A DNA stretch of 64,000 bases, taken from contig CM049308.1 of the NCBI GenBank assembly GCA_026874595.1, positions 25,716,367 to 25,780,366 of the forward strand. Direction: 5' to 3'. Below are positions 11,583 through 21,119 of this stretch, piece after piece (the stretch's first letter is position 1; the number at the start of each line of letters is the position of its first letter). Made by a program: the position numbers and the translations under genes. The stretch comes from Sipunculus nudus. Taxonomy: Eukaryota; Annelida; Sipuncula; Golfingiida; Sipunculidae. The notes below the pieces were generated by a model that was given only the letters and a program-made list of their open reading frames with translations, was not told the origin of the DNA and did not search any database.

Positions 11583-12800
11583 GTGACCCATGGGTCATGA
11601 CGCTCAGCTGACTGGGAAGAGATTCGCAAAAGGAAATTTTATCATCTGAATGGTAGTATATTCCCATTCAACTGAAGCATCAAACAGATTAACCAACAGG
11701 CCAAGTTTGTGTCTGTATTTATATATCTCAAAAATAGAGAAAAGATGCGTAAACTTTAAAAAAAATACAGGTGGCTCCACCAGTCTTCAGAAAACTAATA
11801 AAAACACGTAATGGTCAATATCCATGCAAAGAATCATAGTGATCTCTGCATTAGTTGTTCAGATACTTCAGCTTTTCTATCAAATTTTCCATTATTTTGA
11901 GGGATACTTCCGAGTCCTATAGCTTGAAGGGTATGGGTAACAGAGACCTAATTTCAGGTTTCCACAGACACTTTTCATGGGCCTCCTTGCATCACAATAA
12001 TGAAAATTCTAGGTCCAGTTTTTACAATTTGTGCCACGTTAACAGATGACACATCATTAAAGGTCTTAAAAATAAAGAAAAAAATTCGTAAAAAATCGAA
12101 AAATACAAGTGGCGCCACCAGTCTACAGAAACTGTTGTAACATCTCAAGATCAATATGTATGCCAAAAATCATGACCATCAGTGATGTAGTTAATGAGAT
12201 ATTGAAGTTTTTGTATGAAATTTTTGACTATTCTGGGGGGGTACTTTGGGGCCCCATAGCTCAAAGGATATGGGTAACAGAGACCTAATTTCTGGTTTCC
12301 ATGTAGATTTTCATAGGTCTCTCACTGTGTCAAGAACGAAGATTCTAGGTCCAGTCTTTACGATTTGTGCCCTGTTAACAGATGTTCACATTTTTTAAGG
12401 TCTCAAAAATAAAGAAAAATATTCGTAAAAAATCGAAAAATACAGGTGGCGCCACCAGTCTGCAGGAACTGAAGGAACATCTCATGATTAATATGTATGC
12501 CAAAAATCATGACCATCAGTGATGTAGTTAATGAGATATTGAAGTTTTTGTATGAAATTTTTGACTATTCGGGCGGGGGGGGGGTACTTTGGGGCCCCAT
12601 AGCTCAAAGGATATGGGTAACAGAGACCTAATTTCTGGTTTTCAAGGAGATTTTTTATCGACCTCTCAGAATATCAAGTTACAAGATTCTAGGTCCAGCG
12701 GTTACGATTTGTGCCTAGTTAACGGACAGACAGACAGACGGACGACGGACAAAGATTGATCGCTATAGCTCAGCATGACTGAAAGTCAGCTGAGCTAAAA
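11583..12800 (+). mobile_element. Tandem-core repeat element B (three ~338-bp units, GGACGGAC tract, hairpin)
   Basis: Unit starts marked by GGTGGC(T/G)CCACCAGTC lie near 11769, 12108 and 12445. Each unit holds GGGTAACAGAGACCTAATTT and GATTCTAGGTCCAG. The last unit runs into ACGGACAGACAGACAGACGG (about 12722) and a hairpin at 12766-12797 (TAGCTCAGC arm, TGACT-gaa-AGTCA core, GCTGAGCTA arm) followed by AAAA. A G-run of variable length sits before GTACTTTGGGGCCCC in each complete unit. There is no coding capacity. The end structure matches elements near 7.05, 43.7, 55.2, 59.45 and 62.1 kb. Confidence 0.8.
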
Positions 12801-12918
12801 ACGCCATCACCGGTTCAAACGTGCAATACAGCTTGCCCCTCTAAGAAGAAAGCTCAACAGAGAGAAGTACAGGTAAATTCCGGAAACGACAGAAAATGAT
12901 GAATGAAAAATAAACTTA

Positions 12919-13400
12919 AAGGGGCCCAATCACCTATAAAGCATGTTGCGTTAACACAAAAAAAGGCTTCTTCCCTTTAAAAAAAATCTGTACCTGTAAA
13001 ATGTTGCCTTGAAGCCGTTTGCTTAATCCTGTAAACGGGCGCGATTGCAGGTGTCAACATGAACACAGTGCGCGGGGCCGTGTGCAGCGCGGAGCCACCT
13101 CATGTGTCACTCAGGAGATGCCCTGACTGACTAGGCTAAAAATAAAATACATGTTCCCGCTGGCTGAAACACCGTGTATTGCCCCTCTTATTCGGACCTA
13201 CGGTCACGCGGCCTTTTTTATGGTAAACAGACACACATGTTTACCAACACGCAGAGCCATAACAAGGTGTTAAACAGCCATATGCGAGGAAATAAGGCTG
13301 TGCAGGGATGGTTCTGCTGGAAAACTTGTGTATAAAGCAAAACTGAACTGATAGTGTGAAAGAACAGCCATAATGTTGCTCCTGATTATGTCTCTTTAAA
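12919..13400. repeat. Dispersed repeat family R2, copy 1
   Basis: Direct homologue of 35289-35795. Shared landmarks are GGGGCCCAATCACC, TTCTTCCCTTTAAAAA, GGGCGCGAT, GTGTCAATCAGGAGATGCC-like text and CCTGATTATGTC. The text is richer in CpG than its surroundings. Frames inside it are not conserved between the copies, so it is treated as a non-coding interspersed repeat. The words GGTGATTGGGC at about 40110 may be another end in reverse orientation. Confidence 0.75.
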
Positions 13401-14090
13401 AAGAAACATAAAAATGACGGGATGCTGAGGAGGGAAAAAGTGTGAAAAACTGATGGAACAAGGAGGTGCTCGGAAATCATGTGACGAGGTCGACACTCAT
13501 TTAAGTAAATCACAGAGTGAAAAATTGTTTGTGATTGAACAATATTAATTTTTTTTCAATAATAAAAATACCTAATTGTTTAATTTATATGTGCGATGTG
13601 CGTGCCCGTTGGTCATATCTTGTTCAAATTGTATGTATAACTGGATCAGACACATTCGGGGTAACATACATGTGGTTTGTTTAGATGCGGGGTGGGCTTG
13701 TCAACGAGAGCGCTGTTAAATGCGAGCCGGGTCATGCTAATCAGAGTGGTGTTGTTCCTTGCTACTTCCGCAATACGTGTTTTTACATCTGGCAGACCAC
13801 ATTGGAATCTTCATTAAAGGGTTACACCCCTGAGAACGCTTTATATTCGAGAACACGCACCATAGTGTAGTCTTTCATGTACCAAAATCCCAGTCCCGTA
13901 GGAATTGAATGCCCAAATTGAGATGGTGCTTGTTTTCAGTTCATTTAGGTGTAAGCTGGAGAAAAAAGTTAGAACAAAACCCTTGACTCTAATAAATTCA
14001 AGATGGCCGCCATCCCAATAACAAAAATTAGATTTTGCTTTGATATTGTATTTTTTACATCGCACTGACTAATTTTTGTTCGATTTATAA
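13400..14090. other. Interval with no recognised feature
   Basis: No domain-like frame, repeat pair or RNA gene seen. It may be intronic or upstream DNA of the exons that begin at 14177, but that is not shown. Confidence 0.4.
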
Positions 14091-14176
14091 GATTTTGAAT
14101 GTGGCCTTATTGTCCATTGCCTTGTGTGACAAAATCTGGGAAACTATGCTTGAGTGTGGCTTTTTCTCTGCATCAG

Positions 14177-14248
14177 ATGCTGCTAATACAGTGCAGACAG
14201 TCAGTGTTGATGACCAGTCAAAGAAGGCCCAGGACACTTTAGCCCAAG
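14177..14248 (+). CDS. Duplicated 24-codon exon, copy 1
   Basis: A 72-base exon candidate sits between a pyrimidine-rich acceptor (TTTTTCTCTGCATCAG) and a strong donor (CAAG|GTATGT). In the only open frame it is a symmetrical phase-1 exon: the last base G plus AT at the start of the next copy makes Asp. It encodes a short polar segment with AANTVQTVSVDDQSKKAQ and then LAQ. Because it is a multiple of three and phase-symmetrical, it can be added or skipped without shifting the frame. No protein family is recognised. It likely belongs to the same transcription unit as the exons at 14630, 15991 and 16677. Confidence 0.6.
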
Positions 14249-14629
14249 GTATGTAGTCTATAGTATGTGTAAAATTCTGTATCTACTGAATTTAAAGACT
14301 TGTACTTATAGGTCATAGATGAGAGAATCAATTTATTATTCCTTTTACTTGCTAGGAACTGAGGTTTCTTTTAGGTTAGCCTGAGACTTCTCTGAACTTT
14401 GGTCAGTATTTATGTCCATCCTTGTAAGGGTCTAGTGTCCATGGCCTTGCGTGACTGCATGTGTCCATCACTGTGAATGTTTGTCTGAGCTCTTGAATTG
14501 TTCATTAAATATAAGAAATACATGCAAGTATCCATCCTTGTGTGGCCTTGGTGTCCATTGCCTTGTATGACAAAATCTGGTAAACTTTGTTTGAGTGCAT
14601 AAAATCATGTGTCTTTTCCTCTTCTTCAG

Positions 14630-14701
14630 ATGCTGCTAATACAGTGCAGGCAGTCAGTGTTGATGGCCAGTCAGAGAAGGCTCTGGACGCTTTAGCCCAA
14701 G
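14630..14701 (+). CDS. Duplicated 24-codon exon, copy 2
   Basis: Same length and phase as the exon at 14177, with acceptor TTTTCCTCTTCTTCAG and donor CAAG|GTATGT. The peptide reads AANTVQAVSVDGQSEKAL and then DALAQ. Differences from copy 1 are mostly single-base and keep the frame open, which suggests the duplicated exon was coding when it diverged. Function unknown. Confidence 0.6.
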
Positions 14702-14999
14702 GTATGTAGCCTATGGTATGTGTAAAATTCTGTATCTACTGAATTTAAAGACTATTGTTCTTATAAGGCAAAGATAAAAAGAATCAATTTATCATTCCTG
14801 TTTGTTTGGTAGGAATTGAGGTTTCTTTTAGATTGGCCTGAGATTTTCTCTGAACTTTAGTCAATAATAATGTCCATCCTTGTAAGGGCCTTAGTCTCCA
14901 TGGCTTTGCGTGTCTGCATGTGTCCATCATTGTGAATGTTTGTCTGAACTTAATTTGTTCATTAAATATAACAAATACATGCAAGTATCCATCCTTCTG

Positions 15000-15980
15000 T
15001 GGCATTCTTGTATACACATTGTGCATTCAAAGGTATTTTATGAACCTGTCAGCTGTGATGATGAAGCTGACTCTCATCTGTCATCTCCTACTGAATATGT
15101 CAGCTATTCTTCATGTACTTTTATATTTGTTTCTTGGGGGATTAGGTTAACCTTATGACACTGTTTGAAAACCAATTTTTCCATTAACCCCCCCCCCCCC
15201 CCCCCCCCAAGTCGATGCAGTATTTTGGATACTGAGATGGTCAGACCCTGGATAAATTCAATTCCAATTTATGAACTTTTATTTAACTTCACTTCCAGTT
15301 TAATGTGCTGGAGAACAGTGTAAATTCCAAATCAATTGAAATAATTTTTATTAAATTCAAATTGCAATTAAAACGCTGCTGTCATTTGAGTACATTTTAT
15401 GGATGGTAACAGCAGTACACAATAATCAGTTCTGTTCATAACTAGTTTAATTCACTCAAAAGTCAAATGACATTTCAGTAATTTTTAATCTAACTATTTC
15501 ATGCGTTAAGGCATAGCAGCCAGACAGGTTGTACCAGTTTAACTGAACATTTATTCTTTATTCAGATACACTGCCTAAACTACCCTTACACTGCAAGAAA
15601 TAACATATATTTTTTTTCAAAAGGTAGGTGATAAGGGCACAGGGCACCTTTAAACACTAAAATATGGACATGCGGAACAGGATTAATAGGGCAGAAAAAC
15701 ATACTTTAATATTGTTCATCTAAACAAAACCTTGTAAAATAACAAGATGCATTAAAGCCATCTTGAACAGCAATGGCCTTGACCCTGTTAAAAATTTGTT
15801 GCATTACTTTGATCAGTAAAACTTAATAATTAAAAGTACCACCTAATGTTTGTTCATGTTTGTCTTTTGGATGTGATTTGATTTGCTCCTCATATGTGTC
15901 ATATGTTCCTCATGTTGATCAAAACAGGATCTGTCGGTGAACAATTGAAAACTTCTGTGCTGGTGAACATATGGTTTGTT
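15000..15980. other. Intronic-type interval
   Basis: Holds a C20-type run at about 15188-15208 and AT-rich sequence. A plus-strand frame around 15037-15110 (FYEPVSCDDEADSHLSSP) could be a small exon but lacks clear splice sites. Confidence 0.35.
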
Positions 15981-15986
15981 CTTACT

Positions 15987-16075
15987 GCAGATGCTGTTAA
16001 AAAAAGGCAGGCAGATGCTGGAAAGACAGGGCATGTGCACAAGAATGGTTGTGGGGGGGGGGGGATGAGATCAAT
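15987..16075 (+). CDS. Possible third exon of the same series
   Basis: The acceptor TTCTTACTGCAG is followed by ATGCTGTTAAA, which in the same phase-1 register reads DAVKKRQADAGKTGHVHKNG. The opening resembles the DAAN opening of the 72-bp exons. The 3' end is unclear: the frame runs into a G10 run with no good donor. Confidence 0.35.
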
Positions 16076-16676
16076 ATGATTTCACTCAGCCAAGATGACA
16101 ACAAATTGGACTGTTATATCCTGCTGTGTAGGAAAAATTACTGTATCCTATTTGTAAATCTATTACACATGTCAGAAGGGTAGTTGTCAACAAGCAGAAG
16201 AGACAGATACTTTCGGGTATATAACTGGAAAAAAAAACTGAGTGAAAAAAGTTGTGTATTTGTTGCATTTACAAGAAATTCTAGACTTAATTTATGTATC
16301 AGTTACTGCTATCCAGATGATAATTGCTTTGCAAAATCTCAATTTTGTCTTGCCAAATGTGCTGCAGGAGGGCTTATTTTGAACCCTGAAATTCTTTTGA
16401 AAGTTCAAGCCCTGGTATTCATCCCACATCTGTGTTAGTAAATTCTATCAAGCATGTAATTGAAAGACAGTTTAAAGATCTACACTGTTAAGCTGATAGT
16501 CAGGAGAGACGGCAGTTAGGATCACAGTTTGAAGCTGCTAGTCAAGGGATTTGCAGGATTCGAAATTTGAGTGAAAAATTGCAATGACATGCTTATGCCT
16601 GTAATTTCGCTAAGTGATAGTTCCTCATGTGTTCATCATATTCATTAATTTACATACTGATTTATTTTCAGGTGAG

Positions 16677-17110
16677 GATGACAAAAATACTGAGACTGAC
16701 GAGGAGGGGTGCCCCTGAAGATGAGCGGATGTGTGACAAGGACAATCCGGTTATATTTGTTAGGAAGATACTTGAACCTAAAACTGATAGTAAAGGCAAG
16801 AAAAAGAAACACAGCCACGTTTTTAACAAAAAGGAACCATATATGAAAGAAATTAATGCTTTGAATCGGGGAAAATAAAGTAGCTGCCAAAAGAAAGGAG
16901 TTAGAGTTACTGCAGTTCCGAATTGCTCACGAAGAAAATTACAAAGTTGTCCGGAGAGGAAAAGGAGAAGTAATTTTGGCAAGACGAGCTAAAGAGGAAG
17001 AAGAAAGTTTCAGCATAAGTAAACATGGTCCCTGTGCCACATGCTGTGGATGGTCAAAAAAAGCCATGTAACGCCATCAGCGCAAGTGCAAAGTATGGTT
17101 GTGTTGTTGA
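16677..17110 (+). pseudogene. Zinc-finger-like transposon-associated protein, broken exon
   Basis: After acceptor TTATTTTCAG one frame is acidic (EDDKNTETDEEGCP), as would continue phase 1, and then shifts to CDKDNPVIFVRKILEPK. After a stop it resumes as ELELLQFRIAHEENYKVVRR, with GKGEVILARR and GPCATCCGW, then after another stop RHQRKC. The NYKV..G.GE....RR..(9-12)..GPC..C.GW......RH..KC layout resembles a zinc-binding module widespread in fish and invertebrate transposon-linked proteins (YLPC..CLGF....LWRH...C). At least one shift and two stops (16876, about 17070) break it. The downstream plus-strand frame at 17113-17295 is not assigned. Confidence 0.5.
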
Positions 17111-17299
17111 CTGAATCATTATGGGGGAGCAACACAGCATCTAGTGCCATGAAAAAAGAAGTTTTCAGTATCATGTTAGCAATCTTCACCTGTCATCAGA
17201 GCACTGCCAAGCAAACTTCGCCCATCCTAAAACTATTTGCAAGTATTTGTGATGAAGTCGGTGCATCGGTTTATTCTTCTGGAACAGTTTCATGAAACT

Positions 17300-17547
17300 T
17301 TCTAACAGCACGTCCTATTTTGGTATCAAAGATTAGGTGCCGTAAGTAGACGTATCAAATACTTGCTAACAGCCATATTTTATTTCTGCTTTCTTCCCAA
17401 CGACTATTTTGATATCTTTGTGACTGTATTTGACAAACCAGTCTTTATTTTGGTCTCCGGTTGCTACATCTGGTTTTTTTTAGGGGGGGGGGGGGCAGAT
17501 GTTGAGCACGGTAACCTTGTGAAGCAATTTTTGCACATTCCTAGAGA
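17300..17547. other. Unassigned interval with G run
   Basis: AT-rich text with a G13-type run at about 17484-17495; nothing else supportable. Confidence 0.4.
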
Positions 17548-17936
17548 CTAGTGCGAATTGTAACAATAATCTCGGTCATCCAATGAATTCTGGTCCTTGT
17601 TAAAGTTATCCATATCACTACCTTCACAAGACCACAGGAAAGGTTCTGTGCCAATGGTTAGATCTCGAGTGATGTCAATAGCATTGGCTAGGAGAGAAGT
17701 TGCAAAATTGCCATTTTCCATTTCTAAGGGAATGGTGGGATAAGTCTCAGTGTGATATGGGCTCAAGACATACTGAATTCCATCAACCGTATCCATGGTA
17801 AAGATGGCCTCAATAACATCCATGTGTACGTTGGACCCAGTCTCTTTTGGAGGAGTGAAAGACCAAATTGTTTTGTCGAATGTGGCATTAGTGTGAGGAG
17901 TGACAGTACACATTGGATGTTTTTGGCAAGTTCTAT
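17548..17936 (-). CDS. Intact exon-like ORF, unrecognised secreted/extracellular-type protein
   Basis: The minus strand has an uninterrupted frame of about 128 codons after a possible acceptor (ATTATTAGATATATAG at 17937). It opens TCQKHPMCTVTPHTNATFDK and includes MDVIEAIFTMDTVDGIQYVL, SLLANAIDITRDLTIGTEPF and LWSCEG. Composition is balanced and non-repetitive, with paired cysteines and an N-glycosylation site (NAT), so real coding is likely. A potential donor (TGTGAAG|GTAGTG) lies near 17623, and the frame ends at a TAG at 17548. I do not recognise the family. It might be one exon of a larger minus-strand gene together with 20516-21117, which is untested. Confidence 0.55.
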
Positions 17937-17959
17937 ATATCTAATAATCACTGTTTAAA

Positions 17960-18300
17960 GACGGTTGGCGAAACGTTAAATCATCTTGCAACAGAGATTT
18001 GGCACTTTATCATATTTCTCTTCTTTCTGATGGAGAACTGATGTTCTATGCGTCAACCATGACAACAGCACACGTAATGTTCAGAATCACATACTTTTTA
18101 CTAGAATCCAGAAATAACACATTCAATTTCAGGAACGATATTGCGACATTCATGTCTGTGGTTTCTGAAGAAACCTACAGCTTTAGTTAGCCTCTGTTGG
18201 ATTTCTTGTTCAGTTCCCCCCCCCCCCCTTCAATTCATTTTGACGTGTTGTCTGTCAGTATAGCCGTTCTTTCATTTCATGGGCGGTTTCGGAATCCTGT
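17960..18300. other. Unassigned interval
   Basis: Short frames without motifs and a C10-type run near 18217; nothing else supportable. Confidence 0.4.
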
Positions 18301-18309
18301 AAATCAATG

Positions 18310-18790
18310 TGTCGTTACAAATTTGCCATGTAATCTCCGTTGTGTTACCTCAGAAGTTTCACATTCACGCAAATCATGTTGTTCCTCCTTTTGGGCACAA
18401 TCTCTGTCCTGTTACCTCGGAAGTTTCACATTCACGTAATTCATGATGTCATTGCTTTTGAGCACGGAATCTTTAATGCATTACCTCAAGAGAAATATAT
18501 TCAGGCAACTGATTTTGTAAATCTCTACATAGTTCTCTGTGTTGTTTCTTGTAGGATCATAATCTTCGTTGTATTTCCTCAGAGGTTACACATTCACGCG
18601 ATTCATGTTGTCGTTGCTTTTGGGCACATAATCTCGATTGCTTTATTCAAGAGGTTTGTTATTCAAGTACTTCACTGTGTTGCTTCGTATTTAAACAATT
18701 ATCTTTTTTTTCCTCCGGGGTTTCACAGTCACGTTATTCACGGTGGAACATTTCTCTCCGACTTCTTTGAATCTTCAGCATATATCCGGC
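18310..18790 (-). pseudogene. Degenerate ~25-aa peptide-repeat array, copy 1
   Basis: About six DNA repeats of 75-80 bp (GTTACCTC..AAGTTTCACATTCACG) encode, on the minus strand, variants of AQK(E/Q)xQHELRECETSEVTQRRL: for example RAQKQ.HHELRECETSEV, AQKEEQHDLRECETSEVTQ and AQKQRQHESRECVTSEE. Stops and shifts separate the units, so it is decayed. Arg/Glu-rich repeats with an ETPE-type core precede the catalytic regions of many invertebrate Helitron and related transposon proteins; that link is inference. A better preserved array of the same family is at 56576-56835. Confidence 0.55.
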
Positions 18791-18799
18791 TTCACTAAT

Positions 18800-20510
18800 C
18801 TCTTTTTCCCTTTTCATCAACTTATCTACTATTTTCTGCTCATAACTCTTCCTTTTGGTTTACGGCATTATCATAAAATCTTGTAAATGGTAACTTGAAT
18901 GTTTGTGCTACTCTTGTACTCAAACTCTTGGAATTGTATTTCAAATTCACCAAAATTTTGTATTTTGCAAGTTTGGTAACCACTGGTGTGAGCGCCAAAT
19001 GCTCTGTTTCAAAATGCTGTATTTGAAAGGCAATTATTTTGAATGCTCTTGTTTCAAATGCTTCTATTTCAAATGCATTTATTCAAATGCTCTCCTTTAA
19101 AGGTTCTCATTTCAAATGGACAGGCTCAAGTGTCAAAGCAGAATTCGCAGAGCAAAATTGAAACAGCTTCTACAAGAAAACAAAATAGAATTAGTCAATC
19201 ATGTTAAGCCCATTGTCAGTGTATACAAAATGCAGAACGTTCGGCCGAAAGCAGTCTAAGGCACGTCCAAAAAATTCAAAGATAAAGTCCCTGTATTAAA
19301 ATGTCGCTGCTTTGAGGTTTTTTACATTTTTTTATTAAAGTAGCCAGCTTCCGGATGGTGACTAAAGTCGACGTGACTTTATGGAATGTCATTTTAGTGG
19401 CACATTTTAGTTAACGTAAACAATATGGCAAAAGAAGAACCCAAATACTTCCTTTGAATTTCTGATGAGGCCTGTCTATTTGATATTGCTATAACGTCAC
19501 AAACCTTTGGAACAGATGCGGAGACACCCCTTTCAAGACCACCATTAGATGGATGAAAAAGTGTTGTTAAAGGCTTCGCGATGTAGTGTTATGAAATACA
19601 GGAAAACTTTGCAATGTATGAAAAAACGGGGGGGGGGGGGTGATATTGCTTGTGATAGACCGGTGAAGACATTGATATAGACGTCGATATGTTAAGCACG
19701 TTTTAATGTGAGGTTGCATGGTTTATTGTTTCCAACGCTTTAGAAAATCAAAGAATGCGAGGACGGGCTTTGTGTCATAATTTTATTTACATGAGTATTA
19801 CTGACTGTGGTGAGCTACTCTTGTTAAATAATAGGTAGAATTTTGCTCCCGCTGCTTTCCCGCTCCATGGTCATGTATATATTGGTCGTGATACAGCTTG
19901 TAGGCCCAGGCCCATGCAATGATGGACCGACATGGGGAAATGACCTGACAAAAAGACTAGAGGGGGCTGGCGTCTGAGAGGAGAGGTCAATATTTTATGA
20001 AAAGATCAGTACAGATCTCATTTGCCAAACTATTCTTCTCCTTTGTATACCCCCTCGCGCCCCCCCCCCCCCCCCCCCCGCTTGTCGAAATCAGCAAAGA
20101 CTGGAAAGTACTATCCTACATTAACAAACAATAAAATGATAATTTTCTACGCATGTTTTTGAAGATTCCCTAATTTCAAAGATCATTTAAATTTTTACCA
20201 TTTTCTAGATCAGATCCCCTAGAATGTTAGGGTCTCATGTATATAATATTCAATTCGCTATACAGTATATATATATATATTACAAACTATAAAATGACGA
20301 GTCCTTACATACGAACAGTAACATTAATGAATGTTCATATCATTGATAAATTATATTATGTTCCATTGGATTATATTGTGGTGTTATAGGACCACATTTT
20401 TTTAAAATTTAATTAAACCTTTATAATTTACAAAAATACAAAATTGGTAGCTGTTACAATATTTAAGTATGAGAAGATAATCAACAAATATAAATATTGG
20501 GAGATGATCC
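18800..20510. other. Interval with one small ORF and long homopolymers
   Basis: Plus-strand ORF 19116-19259 (MDRLKCQSRIRRAKLKQLL and so on, 47 codons) has coding-like composition but no family match. Just upstream (19010-19110) TTCAAATGC-type words repeat about every 15-20 bp. A G12-type run lies at 19628-19640 and a C18-type run at about 20060-20079. The rest is AT-rich and unassigned. Confidence 0.4.
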
Positions 20511-20515
20511 ATTGA

Positions 20516-20707
20516 TTAAATAACAAGGCCATTAGGCGTGATGTGACCTTGTGCAGTGGGATAAACATCAGGTATAATGCTCAGATGCTGGATCATTACC
20601 TTTACAGGAAATGAATGACGTGTATAACATGTATAATACCAGTACTGAGAATTTTGAACCTGAGCACAAGCACTAACTTCACAAAAACAGGATGCGCGAA
20701 TGAACAA
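20516..20707 (-). CDS. Candidate exon, unrecognised
   Basis: A minus-strand frame holds ASCFCEVSACAQVQNSQYWY, YTCYTRHSFPVKVMIQHLS and IIPDVYPTAQGHITPN. Its cysteine and aromatic content is unlike random AT-rich translation. A donor-like CCTGTAAAG|GTAATG occurs inside. No family recognised; possibly part of the same minus-strand gene as 17548-17936. Confidence 0.3.
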   Translation of the reverse strand: MFIRASCFCEVSACAQVQNSQYWYYTCYTRHSFPVKVMIQHLSIIPDVYPTAQGHITPNGLVI

Positions 20708-20799
20708 AAGCTTTCAGGGTTTGAGCTTTTATGATTATAGCCATTGTGAAACTATGGGGTCATAGGTCATTGTATACATGCGACATTGTTGCCAGAAAT

Positions 20800-21117
20800 T
20801 TAATGCATTATTATCGCTGGTATATTGTGGTATTTTGAAATATGTTTAAAATAACACAAATATATGTGGTGTAAGTTTAAATATCTGGGCTGCATAAATG
20901 CGAAAGAAAAATAAACTACATTCGGCATAGGCCTAGGCTTCTTGCCGATATAATACATCTGAAATATAATATCTTCAGGCATATTGAATAAACTTGTCAT
21001 GTACACAGACACATCATGAAAACCCAGCTTTTGTCTTAAACTTTCAACTGCCAATGTAAAATGTGTGTTTATATGAATATTTATCGCTTGCAATACATAA
21101 TATACCCAAACGTGCAA
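20800..21117 (-). CDS. Candidate exon, unrecognised
   Basis: After a possible acceptor (CATTTTACATTGGCAG, about 21051) the minus strand reads VESLRQKLGFHDVSVYMTSL then FNMPEDIIFQMYYIGKKPRP. The coherent amphipathic text suggests coding. The 3' end is undefined because the frame continues into AT-rich sequence. Family unknown. Confidence 0.3.
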   Translation of the reverse strand: MHVWVYYVLQAINIHINTHFTLAVESLRQKLGFHDVSVYMTSLFNMPEDIIFQMYYIGKKPRPMPNVVYFSFAFMQPRYLNLHHIYLCYFKHISKYHNIPAIIMH

Positions 21118-21119
21118 TG

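Larger units (their letters stand above)
14095..14990 (+). repeat. 453-bp tandem duplication carrying an exon
   Basis: Two head-to-tail units of 453 bp include flanking intron sequence: TCCATTGCCTTGTGTGACAA before each exon and AAATTCTGTATCTACTGAAT after. The start of a third unit (ATCCATCCTTCTGTGGC, about 14990) then diverges. Confidence 0.9.
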
